Part shown: positions 50,450-61,679 of the stretch, piece by piece | Layout of the letters: each line of letters begins with the position of its first letter | Position numbering within the stretch: the stretch's first letter is position 1 | Source: Istiophorus platypterus | Taxonomy: Eukaryota; Chordata; Actinopteri; Istiophoriformes; Istiophoridae | Direction of reading: 5' to 3' | Assembly: GCA_016859345.1 (NCBI GenBank) | Contig: CM029120.1 | Coordinates: 25,677,116-25,741,115, forward strand | Length of the DNA stretch: 64,000 bases | The notes under the pieces: model-generated | What the model was told of the DNA's origin: nothing | The model's database searches: none | What the model saw: only the letters and a program-made list of their open reading frames with translations | Made by a program: the position numbers and the translations under genes

Positions 50450-50690
50450 TACCTAAGCACACACAAACACGCACATAACATGCACACATACATGTTTTAT
50501 TTTGTCACTTTTGGGAAAATTACACAGACTCGCATTTATTTCCTGGAGACTTTCCATAACCCTAACCATAACCACTACTAGCCTAACCCTCTACCTCTCA
50601 CTAGCCCCTCACTGTAATCCCACCCACTGACCCCTTACTCCTAATCCTTACTCTCCAACTCCAAGCAACAACCTGACCTACAGCATGAGT
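50450..50690. repeat. CA-flanked CCTAACC-type dispersed repeat
   Basis: A loose CACACA array (about 50458-50492) is followed by ATTTTGTCACTTTTGGGAAA. A region of spaced CCTAACC/CCATAACC words follows. This CA-associated module is common in fish genomes, and a related one ends the window (63862-63960). The CCTAACC words are interspersed, not tandem, so this is not an interstitial telomere. Confidence 0.55.
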
Positions 50691-50989
50691 TAAAATAGAT
50701 GATTAGCTGAAGTGCTTCCCATAGCTGTCTCACATTCTCCTGAGGGCTGTGATACATGTTTTTAATTTACTAAATTACTTTTCTGAGCATGTTTGAAAAT
50801 ATATAAAAAGGAAGTTAATATCTAATTGTATGCTTTCCACCTAATTCTTGGATTTTTTTTGAACACGTGAGCAAAGTGTTATGGTTAAAATTACATTTTA
50901 CAGAAAATTAGAACCAAAATATAGTGCAGACAGAGGAAGAGTAGGAAAGAGAATATATCACAACGCAGGGTCCACATAAGATGGATGTT

Positions 50990-51265
50990 AATAATGAGAA
51001 AAATAATGAAACTAATAATTATAATAATAGTGATAAAAACAACAACAACAACAACAACAATAATAATAATAATGATAGAAGCATGTTGAGCGGGATCAAG
51101 GGGGCAGTAGGTGGTTTGCAGTTACAGATCTGGACTCTGCATCATCAGAGGCAGAAATACCTGCAGAAAGTGACAGGTGGAGAGAGATGAGAAAGAAAAT
51201 AACTATGAGAGAGAGAAGTGAAGTTAGTAACGAGCCATGATTGGATATGAATAAATATGGATGCA
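50990..51265 (-). mobile_element. L2-like LINE 3' end with AAC/AAT tail repeat, minus strand
   Basis: The segment from about 51080 shares GGGGGCAGTAGGTGGTTTGC, GCATCATCAGAGGCAGAAA and CCTGCAGAAAG blocks with 38125-38215, the 3' non-coding part of the other L2-like copy. On the minus strand its 3' end borders an array of AAC and AAT triplets at about 51038-51074. This is where such LINEs carry a short tandem tail. The Asn-rich plus frame through the triplets is an artefact. Confidence 0.65.
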
Positions 51266-51629
51266 CTGGACTGCATTAGTTTACGACAGATATAGTATTC
51301 CAGTTACATAATTGTATTGGGCTAGAGGCTGAAATCTCAGACACAGACATTTCAAAACCCAGACCACTAAAACCAAAATTATGCCAATGAAGCTCTTTTT
51401 CTTATTTCTTGATTTGCATTTGACATTATTCAGATATAGTACAGTAGCCCTACAAATACAGTCAACAGTTTTCAAATGATATCAACACAATTACCTATTA
51501 TATGTTCTTTCTGTACATCTGAATGTACATGTGGGATCTGCAGCTGTTGTGGTCATGTTTATTTGTGTCCAATAGTGCCTTTTGACCAGAAGATGGCACT
51601 TTCTGCATGGAAAAGTATAAGCAAGTCAG
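51266..51629. other. AT-rich DNA, possible interior of a small Tc1 derivative
   Basis: No coding region is seen. Because a Tc1-like terminus follows at 51630, this may be internal DNA of a deleted Tc1 element, but no second terminus was found. Confidence 0.3.
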
Positions 51630-51672
51630 TGTGCACAGGAGTTCCTAACAAAGTGCTAGGTGTTTGCATCTT
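51630..51672 (-). repeat. Isolated Tc1 terminal repeat (first family)
   Basis: The order TGTGCACAGGAGTTCCTAAC, AAAGTGCTAGG, TGTTTGCATC parallels the well-kept terminus of the copy at 48274-48304. The preceding GTATAAGCAAG also matches the DNA just inside that terminus. No transposase remains here. Confidence 0.6.
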
Positions 51673-53154
51673 GTGTGGCAGTTTTATGCCCCATGGACCA
51701 GGACTAAAAACTACTTAATGCCACTAAAGCTCTTGCATTTTAAAGCATTTAGCAAGAACCTTAAACATATGTTTGATAATAATTAAAGAAAATACTCGTG
51801 GTTTTGCATGTTTCACCTTTTGATGAATTATAATTAAATTATGTCAAAAGAACAAACAAAAAAAATGCATACTTGATGTTTACAATGATGGATTCCACCA
51901 GTCAAGCAGGTTTCAAGACTGAATTAGTGTAATATTGAGAAAACAACCTCATTGCAAGTTCCATTTTGTAGCTGTTCTGGAGCTGATCTACTGTGCATGA
52001 GCAAAGAGTTTGTCAGTTATGATTGAATTGTAGATGTTGTAAATTATGTTTTTTTCTTAAAACTTCTATGCAAAAGATATCATAATTTTTAAAAAAAGAA
52101 GTATTTTTTAGCATTGGAGGACCATTTAGATCACAGTTTTGATGGAAAGGAGATCATTAACTTAACTTTGCATGTTTGATAGTTTGACATGACAGAAGTG
52201 CTTGAGAGGAACCTGAACCTTGGCAAACTTGACTGGCTTCTTTTTGCCATTCCACTCATTTTTGGAATAGGCTGTTCCCTGATTCTTTTCTTGTTTAATC
52301 AGTCATACACTAAGTTTGTCATTGTTTTTAAGTTAATTTGGGTTAACATAATGACCCCGAAGGAAACTTAACCAAAGTACCTCAGGGCTGAGCACTTATC
52401 ATCGTCCACAACAGTCTCGACGAAATGGCGTTCTTTGCTGTCATGTGCTGCAAAACATTTTCATTTATCCATATCTCTGTTCTCCTTCCTCTGGTGTCTT
52501 CCTAGCTCATATTCCTAGCTTTTTGAATTTTGGCAACCAATGACAAATGATAGCCTATGACTCTAACACAAGTATTGTCATAGTAATCTCACATCCAGCT
52601 GGCCAAACAAAAACTGAGATGAGCTAACAGAAGAACTGAGAGCCACAGTAGCTCTCAAAAACGACCTCAGATGATGCTGCTTTTTGTTTGTCAAATCATT
52701 ACTTGAAAATGTTCTTTGGATATGCCTTTCCTGCAGTAAACAATTATCAAGTAATAATTAGCTTTATAAAAGTAGAAAATTATCAGAATGCATAAAGATG
52801 ATTGTACAAACTATAGTAGTTTAACTTGATTGAGAACTTTTTCATCCAGTAGAGCTCTTTCTAAAGTTAAAGATATATGGCATGTCTTATGGGTTAGTTT
52901 GTTTACTACCCTGGACACATCGTTTACACACAGCAAGAGTGGAGAAAAATGTTTTTTTTCTTATATTTACCAGACTTTTGTTCAAAAAAACCATGGTAAT
53001 TAAAAATTTGTCTTGTTTGGAGGTGTTGGAGGAGGTTTTTCAAGATTAAATCAGAGGGGGAAAGTGAGAGTATCTGAGTCTCTTTTCGTTGTTCTTATTT
53101 TGTGTTTAGTAAACTGCATTGTAGCTGTAAGCTAGCTGTTAGCATTGATATCCA
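51673..53154. other. AT-rich DNA, no recognised gene
   Basis: Nothing recognised beyond short AT-driven frames. Confidence 0.5.
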
Positions 53155-53420
53155 TTCAATTCAATTCAATTCAATTCAGTTTTATTAATATTGTGTCATA
53201 TCATAGCAGAGGTTATCTCAGGGCACTTTTCATTTAGAGCAGGTCTAGACCAGACTTCGTATAGCTATTATTTACAGAGACCCAACATTTCCCTCATGAG
53301 CAAGCACTTGGCAACAGCGGCAACAAAAAAAAAAACTCTTTTAACAAGTACAAAAGGTTGAACAGATCCTGGCTCATGGTGGGCAGTCATCTGCCTCACC
53401 CAATTCACAAGCTGAGGTAT
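53155..53420 (+). repeat. Short interspersed repeat, most complete copy, plus strand
   Basis: It opens with four TTCAA units and CAGTTTTATTAATATTGTG. It continues through AGAGGTTATCTCAGGGCAC, AGCAGGTCTAGACCAGAC, TTACAGAGACCCAACATTTC, GAGCAAGCACTTGGCAACAG, an A-rich CTCTTTTAAC block and GGCTCATGGTGGGCAGTC. It is the fullest version of the unit also seen at 5290, 16630, 27029 and 57003. No RNA polymerase III boxes are obvious, so I leave its class open. Confidence 0.8.
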
Positions 53421-53639
53421 GATAAAGGCAAAGTTATGTAGCATATTTTATACAGTAAGGCACCCTGACAGTGCAAACATTGAAGTGCTTGTATTTAGAT
53501 GGTCTCATTTTATGTCCTATTTCTGATGTCTGCTAGTTTGATTTCTTGTGTTGGTAATATTACTGCAGTGCCATTGAATTTGCTGTGGGATTCAGGAATG
53601 CAAGTGGAGATGGATGTTTTACCTGAGCTTGTTACAGAA

Positions 53640-53790
53640 GTTTCAGATGGTACAGGCTGCTCAGATCATTTGGACAAGATAATAACAAGCAGAAAGTACT
53701 GCGTTCTCTGCAGTAAAGAAAAAAAAACAATCTTCTGGTGCAGGTCTGGTAATGTCTCTTGTGTGTATAATCTGTGTATAAAACAGAATT
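53640..53790 (+). pseudogene. Possible piggyBac-type C-terminal zinc-ribbon fragment, plus strand
   Basis: Within the frame 53499-53849 the text 'HLDKIITSRKYCVLCSK' and 'KTIFWCRSGNVSCVYNLC' has cysteines spaced C-x2-C, then C, C and C. This is like the C-terminal ribbon of piggyBac transposases, where R-K-C-x-x-C-S-K-x-x-K-x-T precedes paired cysteines. The His that usually follows in 'YH' is absent. The upstream part of the frame shows none of the catalytic Asp blocks. If it is a fragment, it is a different subfamily from the copy at 61680. Alternatively it is a chance Cys-rich frame. Confidence 0.35.
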
Positions 53791-54894
53791 TATATACATA
53801 CTATCTGTACATACATTTTGTTTTATTTTCTTTTTTTTACTATCCTTAACCAGAATCCTTAAAAGAAAATATTTTGACCATATAAAATTGTTTATTTTCA
53901 ATTTATTTCTGTGAATATTCGAAATACTGTATTTAAATTTCAGGAATACCAGTAATTTCAAACAGGACTATATCTGCATTTCTGTTTACTGTTTTATTCC
54001 CACAATTACCAAATTACAGCTCTGTCACCAAAAAACACCAGGAGACATAGGTTCCCTGCTTATTAATTATATGTTAAAACATTGGTACTTTTACATATCA
54101 ACCTGAATTTGGTACAACTTAGGGCAAGAAGTGTTAGAATCAGTAAATGTAAAATATAGAGTTTATAATTTACATTTTATTAGACTTATTGTAGAACAAA
54201 GAAGTGCAGTGAGATTTTTTTTTTGGATTCAATATAACCTCACTTTCATGGAGGTAAATTGATCAACTAATACAAGTGTCATCTTAAATTTAAGCTATGA
54301 TCCATGGCTCCATGATGTTTATGTCATATGTTATTTAACATTAAATAAAAGTATGTTTAGGTTTAGGTGGAAATTAGTTACAAACAGCTAGGTGCAGAAG
54401 AGCTACCCTGCACGGGTATATGTGCAAATACCTTCTATAGTGTTAAACTAAAAAACGTCATTCGCAACGTATAATTTCTAGACTCTTTCTGCTTTTCAAA
54501 TTTCCTGCTAACTGGCATACATGGTGGCATAAACCTATGCTCCAGTTCCTGCCCTTGAACTGTGCTCACCAGCCGAAGTTGCAGCAAGCACATATCAGAC
54601 TGTTGATCACATGTAGAGAGCCATGTGTATCACATAATAGATCCATGTGATGTGTTTTTAAACATGTTAATTGGCACCTATGCACTGTGTGATATCCAGG
54701 CAATCGAACAGTAGAGGATACAGAAGTAGAGTGTGAAAATTGCTTCTCTGGTGTGTTACTGCAAGATGTGTATAGATTGCATAGAAAATCAATGGTGAGA
54801 GTGCTACATGTTGTGTGACACAAATGTGACAGTGTATAGTGTACAATGAGTATATGGTGTGTGTTGCCCTCTGGTATTGATTCCTTTTTGTGTC
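53791..54894. other. AT-rich DNA, no recognised gene
   Basis: No supported frame or repeat is seen. Confidence 0.5.
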
Positions 54895-55265
54895 ATTTTT
54901 TTCCCAGATGTGCTTGTGTTCCTCAGTTCCAGGGACCAAGGATCCTAATAGAGGCTCGTTTTGTTTAGATGTGTTTAGTTGAGGAGCAGCCTCTTCCTGA
55001 CAATCCAGAGAGGTTTGTGCGCCCACAGAGCATCATGGGCTCAGATGACTTCAGCTCATCCACAAAAAGGACTTGTCACATGCTGATCTAACCCTCAGTC
55101 CTGTGTTAGACTCACACATAGAGCCTGGCTGTAGTCTATGGATTTTGTCCCGCTCCTCTGGGGAGTGCTGTGCCTCCCCTGGCCATGACAACCCCCTCAG
55201 GCTCAGATGAAGGCCATGTAGAGTCGGAATTCAGCTGGATTGGGGGAGAGGGTGTCTAACTTTCT
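54895..55265. other. Less AT-rich patch with opposing open frames
   Basis: Base composition rises relative to its neighbours. On the plus strand a TTTTGTTTAG acceptor-like site ends at 54968. A 40-codon frame (54969-55091) follows, ending in 'KRTCHMLI'. On the minus strand a frame at 54667-55026 is open but starts with GTG and is not recognised. It could be a terminal exon, a conserved non-coding element, or neither. Confidence 0.25.
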
Positions 55266-57002
55266 CTGATGCCAATGACAACACCATGATCTGTACAAAA
55301 AGTAGTGGAGTCAAAATCTGACACCTTTCTTTTTGACCAGCTGTTCTAGACGCCCATTGAAAATCACAGCAGGGAGGTTGAATGTTAACATAGAATAGCA
55401 TTATACTGTCATGATACAAAAGGAACAGTGGGACTTTTGGAGAAATAGGCATGTGGTTCAACCCAAAAGTCAAGTTTTAAAATGTTAAATTAATTTCTTT
55501 GTGTTCTGTACAATAATAAGCCCTATTTAATGTAACTTTCAACCAAAACTTGAAGTATGGGGAAACTGCTAACCCTAGCACAAGTAAAAAAAATGCCTTC
55601 AAGCAAACGCCAAACCTCTGTAATTTACATTTTATATTCTGATCCTGTGACCATTGCATTGGACATAACTTTTCAAGGAGGTCTTTATCTATGATTTCTA
55701 TTATCTGACCCCACCAAATTGCACAAAATTATTATAAAATTATTATTTATTATCTCACATCATCTAAGATAGGCTGCAGTAGAGCCACACTACCTTTCTT
55801 GGCAAGCTATTAATAATATTGTTATATTAATGTGTGTTTAAAATTCTTATAATGAACATGAGATGTTATATTATTAATATATTAAAATATCATATAAAAA
55901 TTGTATAGATTTAACTGAGGATTTTTTTTTCAAAAAAATCTGTCTATTGGAATGGTCAGGGACCTGAATGTCACCAGAAGGGAAATGAATAGGAAATATA
56001 TCTTTTTTATTTATTCCAACCGCTCTGATTTGATTTTCCAATTTAACAATCAGCTTGTAATGCACCTATTGATTTAATGTTGAAAAAGGGCCTCTTAAGA
56101 TTATCTATGTTCATTTTGTTATTAATTGGTTTGTCACATTCAGACAATTATTCTAAAAGAAAAATTAAAAAAAATATTTAATAATATATTTTTATTTCTA
56201 ATTATTTGTAAGTGCATTTAGAGTAGAAGTCCACCATGACAATAGTTTTTTTTTTGTGAGTTTGCAACATAATGCAGTTATGAACAGTGAGTTATGAAGG
56301 CTATTACAAGCTGATTAGGACATGTGTGTCAAACCTTTTTCCAGACAAATACACAAATTTAATGGATGAGTCTGCTGTTATTCTATATTTTTCTTTTGTG
56401 TCAACAGATGCCAAGAAAAGACCATAATCAACAACCAATTTATTCTTCTAACAAGTATTGTTTTAGGCCTGATAAATAGAATCTTATTCCTCTGTGCAAG
56501 AGAATTCCATTGTTTTCCATTGTGTGTTTATGTGTGTGTGTGTGTCTGTGCGTGCGTGTGTGTCTTTGTGTAAGCATGTAACATCAATCAGTGGATGAAA
56601 TGGGCTCTCCCACACGTTAACTTCCCAAAGTTCTGTCCAGGGGTATGCTAATGATATTCTTGTCCAGGGATGATTTTATTACAACATGCTTTCTGAACAG
56701 AAAGGTTTTTACAATGAGTGGGGTTAGATATGAAACAAACTAAATGTGTAGCCCTATGTTAAAGGCAAAGTGGTGGCAATAACTCCTATAAAATCAAGGG
56801 TGCCAGGCCCATTCAATTATCCAACCACAATCAATGTATAATTGCTTCCGCTAATCTCACTAGTAGCAAGTACTGAGCATCCCCTCTGAATAATTTAAGG
56901 CAAGCATGTTGCTACAAGTGGCAGTAGGTTGCTCAGATTACCAAGCAACAGCCAAGTAATCACTCTCGGTCACCTCATAAAACTCACAGCCACCCCATCA
57001 TA
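55266..57002. other. AT-rich DNA with a GT microsatellite
   Basis: A GT-rich tract lies at about 56521-56571. No gene is recognised. Confidence 0.5.
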
Positions 57003-57100
57003 ACTACAAAGAGTATGGTCTAGACCTGCTCATTAAGAAAAGTGCCCTGAGATAACCTCTGTTATTATTTGGCGCTATATAAATAAAGTTAAAATTGAAT
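57003..57100 (-). repeat. Short interspersed repeat fragment (CAATTCAATTTTATT family), minus strand
   Basis: Read on the minus strand it runs TATTCAATTTTAACTTTATT, TATAGCGCCAAATAATAACA, GAGGTTATCTCAGGGCAC and GAGCAGGTCTAGACC. These are the first four blocks of the unit at 53155-53420 in the same order. Confidence 0.8.
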
Positions 57101-57501
57101 AGTGGTAATTCCTTTGACAAACCAACGACAGCTAAACACAGCTCAATTTCAAACACAGCCCGAATATGTAAGGACGGAAGGGAATAATACTATAATACAT
57201 AAGCAAATAAAACAATAATTAAAACAGTAACAACATCAATATACACAGGATTAATTTCAGGCTTAAAGTTTTTGCTGTAGCCTTTGTAAGGAAAAGCCCC
57301 ATCGCAGTGATGTCCACTACTTACAACATCTGCTGTCTGTCTGTCTGTCTGTTTGTCTTTTCCCAACAGCCACAACCACCTGTCCATCTGTCTGTCTGAG
57401 GGAAAACCTCACTAATCTCTTCTGGAAGTGTCCAGACCACGTGAAACCCAAACACAAATCATCCTAAGCTTTTGGCAAATATATGTGACCTTTTAGACTC
57501 A
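57101..57501. other. Unassigned DNA with CTGT tetranucleotide runs
   Basis: Two short CTGT tetranucleotide runs lie at about 57333-57352 and 57383-57398. No gene is recognised. Confidence 0.5.

Positions 57502-57546
<45 letters not shown>
57502..57546. repeat. (CA)n microsatellite, about 45 bp
   Basis: A pure CA array from ACCACACA to CACATGCA. Confidence 0.97.
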
Positions 57547-57548
<2 letters not shown>

Positions 57549-60500
57549 CATCATTGACCTGCTTTCCCAAAATAGGCTATTTTATTGGACCACAAGATAA
57601 AACAAAACAAGCAGTTCAGCAAGCACTGTAACAAAAAAAAATCATTAGGGATATACTTGCAACAGTGCCTATGAGGGGCCATAGATGTTTATCTGAAAAA
57701 ATGCTAAAAGATATATTCATTTCCATTTTTTTACTTTACATTTTTACTAATGTTTTATTCATATAAAAATAGGCACTTCTTACAATAGCCAAATTTAACA
57801 TGTTAAACTGACGGATAAGCATACCATTAACATATTTAGACAAAGATCCAGTCAGATTGGTTGCTTGGTAAAAAAGTCACACATTTCAGTGCACTTTCTG
57901 ACATTTTAAAAAAGGAAATTAAACGTATATGTCTGTCTTGCTACAGGGGACTACAGCACTAATGTAACACGTAATGTTTTCTTGTTGTTTTCATAATTTT
58001 TTGCCTGCCAAACAGTGTAGTTTTGGCCCACTAGTGTCAGTTTATTGTATGGCTCAATTAAGGGCTAGATGTCAAAGTTTACCCCTTTTAACATAGAACA
58101 CTATGGAGAAAAGAAGCTATGGAACAAATACAAAAGTATGAAAAATGAGTTGACATTTAATTAATCTTTACTCTGCCATTGCTCATCTCAGATGTCTGTA
58201 ATTACAATAGTATATACAGGTATACAGGTATATGCACATAGAGGATAATTATAAAATAGAAAATAAATAATCAAATTAATATCCTCTGCCTCTGTTTGTC
58301 CAATGTACAACCTCCACAGATAGAGAAACAACATGGAATACAGAGGCCTGTTGTCATTGCACCTGAACGATAACCTGGCAGTGCTCAGTACTGTAAGTAG
58401 CTATGCAATGCAATCTAACACACAGCAGTGGAGTTGTAGTCTTGTATGCAGTATTGGACAGCTATACAGTGCAGTTCGGGCACATTTGAACAGTCAGATG
58501 TCAGCTGATGTCTATATGCTACAGTCCTCATTCAGTCAAGGATTTCACACAGAATATTAAACATCATGTCACCCAATAAAAGTTCATTTTAGTTTGTTAA
58601 ATTATCTCCTCCCTAAAATTACACTACTATCACTAAAAAGTCTAAGATTCCTGTACTGCATTGATCAGATGTAAATTGTCAAATAACAATGAAAGTAAGC
58701 ATTTAAACACTATAGTTATTGTTTCATTTCAAAGTTGATGTGCTAAATTAAAAAGTCAATGCAAAAAGAAAGTGTCACTGTTAAAACCATTGACAACTGA
58801 GTAAAGAGTACAGAGTAATCTTACAGGCCCTAAAGGTATACTTGTGAAGTCAAGGGCCAGCAGCCCAGATTCACACTAAGGTTATAATCTCACTTAGAAA
58901 TCATTTTCATACAAAACATTATCTTCTATGGCAGTTTTCAGAGGACCTGCAGAGAGAATTTGACAGATAACAAAGAAGAACACTGTTGACAAGAAGAGGT
59001 GCTCAGCTCTGCAGTTGTGTTTTTGGGAGATTTTAATCTCTAACTCTAAGAGACTAAGAGACAGTATGCCCATGAGTTTGGCTTTCATGCGTTTAGAGGT
59101 CCAGGCTGTCAGACTTGTTGGCCATCTACATATTTATTAACTGACTATTAATTGAGCACAGATGGAGCTGGGACATTACACTCCATGTAGTCATTTAAAA
59201 ATTAATATTTGTTATTTATTGTTGTTTTAAAAGATTCCTGCTCAGGGGTTCCTTGGGGTTCCATGCTTGTGAATATAAGATTTTTTGCATCTGTCTTTCC
59301 TTGCTCTTTGATCATTTCAATGGCCTTTCACCATGAAACCTAGACATAGACAGTTTGGTACCAGTCCATTTCTCATCTCAGGTTGAACTATAGGTCGTTG
59401 CTGTAGTCTGGCAATTTTGTCTTATGCAAGGCCAGGAACTTAACAGACATAGATGAAATGATCAGAGCTGAAATGTACCTAGACAAGGTACAGAATAAGC
59501 TATTTAAATCAAGGAGTGAAACAGGTCCATTTCAGCACTGAAGGTCTGAATAAAAAGTCTGACTGTTTATTCTAGAAATTTATGTCACATCTGACCATTG
59601 CAGTCCTGAAAGGACAAGTGGCAGATTTCATTGAGAAGGCACAACTATCTCAACAAGCCAAGAACAAGGAAAGATAGATGCAGAACAACTGCTGACTCCA
59701 GGAATACAGATTAACTTATATGGAGGGAAGAAAAAAAGGAAGACTATTCAACACAAGATGAAACACATGACAGATGAGTGAAGAACCTGTCAGACTGGGA
59801 ACATATCCAACCAGAGAAAGATATTATAGTCAAAGATTTAAAACTTTTCCATCACAACCTGAACTGATCTGACTCAGTTTCTGTTAAATGGAGAAACTGT
59901 AGACAGAAATGGAGATATAGCTAAATACCACTATCCTGATGATTTCATTCCTATGGAGGGGCTAACAACCTTACGTGTGGATAGGAGTTGCACTCTCAGT
60001 GGTAAATCATTTACATCAGTAACAACTGATGCTGTAATGCTACAATGGGCTAAAATAACTGTTATCCCTGGGTTATTGAGGCTGTGACAGTGAAATGCTT
60101 CATGAATGGGGGTTCACTTTCGGTCCTGTGGGTCTGTCCTGGGTCATTCCTGAGTTAGGAATGGAATAATTGATACTCTAGAATTGTAACTTTGAAATCT
60201 GTATTTCACATTACATCCTAAAACTGTACCCTTGTATCCAACAAATGAATCTTTGTAAAATCCATGTAACTTAAAATTCCTGAATTGTAGATTAATAGTA
60301 TTAACTTAATATGTTACACCTGCAACAGGTCAATCTTATAAATCTTAGAAAGTTACAGTTCTAATTTTCAAGGAGTGACAGATAAAATTTTAGAATTGTA
60401 ACTTTGAAACCTATATTCCACATTTCAGACAAATATGCAAGCCACCACACCTGTCTCTCAGATGGACGTTTGACAACAACCATAGCTGGTGAGAAAAATT

Positions 60501-60630
60501 GCCAGTTCAAATTCAATTATAAGACCAGCCTCAGTGCAATAAACATAAACAGGTATAGTGACATAGATATTGTTGTAAGGATACAAAAAAGTCATATAAT
60601 ATTTAACGTTACAAAGTAATACCCAGATAC
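57547..60630. other. AT-rich DNA, no recognised gene
   Basis: No supported gene. A direct repeat of about 35 bp (AGAATTGTAACTTTGAAA followed by a T/CCACATT end) occurs near 60180-60215 and 60392-60427. The region near 59540-59990 is A-rich and could be old transposon debris without diagnostic motifs. Confidence 0.45.
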
Positions 60631-60692
60631 TTGTCGATTGAATACCTTAACTTTAAAGCAATTGTCGATTGAATACCTTAACTTTAAAGCAA
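60631..60692. repeat. Perfect 31-bp tandem duplication
   Basis: The unit TTGTCGATTGAATACCTTAA plus CTTTAAAGCAA occurs twice head to tail with no mismatch (60631-60661 and 60662-60692). Confidence 0.95.
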
Positions 60693-61679
60693 ATAACAAA
60701 CTCAACTCCTTGCTCTGCATAATATACCTAAGGCAAGGTGAAACTACCTTTAGTTGATCTTCTACTGTCACAGCTAGTAAAATCTATTCTACCATAAAAA
60801 AAGATTTGTTATGTGCACATATTTAGTTTTTAATTTTTGATTTAATTTTTTTTAAGTTAATTTTTGTTCAATAGTGCATCTATTTCAAAATTTTTTTTTT
60901 TTTTTTCCTGCAGTTTGGACCTGCTCCACAGAACATTTCTTTTCCTCTTTCAATATCTCCCTTTTTTGAACACCTCATTTCTGACTGGCTTTTGATGCCA
61001 TCATTTTATCATGAGGCGTAATACTATCCTAGGGTCAATAGCCTCCTCTGGATAGAATGTTTGCAGTAGTGCATCAAACTCTTTGATTAGCATAGATCCA
61101 AGCTGCTCTGGGGTCACCTGCTGTTGCTCTGGAAGTAGCAGCGGAAGGTTTTACTGAACCACCTGTTGGCAGTGATAACTTGATGAAGGTTGCTCTAAGG
61201 ATGGACCTTGAACCAGCCCTGGCCTGAGGAAAAGAACACTTTTAGAGTCTTAACCAGGGAGTTGTACCGACAAGTTCCTGGGTTGGCTCATCCCTCTGTT
61301 CAATCCATTCCCCTGGATGTTGTGGTGTCCTCACTCTTTGTATCTGATTCCAGAGTCTCACTGCTCAGGGCAGCCTTGAAACAGGTTTTGGAGTAGTTGC
61401 ATTACATTGGAAAAAGGTCTGGAACCACTATTCTTCTTAACTGACTCTGATCCACCTTGAGTTGGGAATGGCCATGTGGTTTTCCTGCTGTGGGTTTGGG
61501 ATCCACTGCGAACCCGGTCATCCTCACCAACTCACTTCCCACTCCACTGGGACCAAAATTCATTGTTGTTGGACTGCAGTGGTAGTTGTTAGGTTGGAGG
61601 GTTGAACCTGTAAAAAAGGAGCTTTATAAAAGAGCTTATTTCAGCGAAGGTAAGTAAATGTGATGGTTTAATAGACTAT
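60693..61679. other. Unassigned DNA before the piggyBac copy
   Basis: A T-rich run lies near 60890-60910. The stretch 61050-61600 is less AT-rich and may hold decayed transposon DNA, but its 62-codon frame at 61208-61396 is unrecognised. Confidence 0.4.

Noticed and set aside
50560..50620. CCTAACC words resembling telomere repeats
   Set aside because: The words are spaced and irregular, not a tandem (CCCTAA)n array. They belong to a CA-associated fish repeat.
50981..51190. Asn-rich 69-codon frame
   Set aside because: Produced by the AAC/AAT triplet tail of a LINE 3' end.
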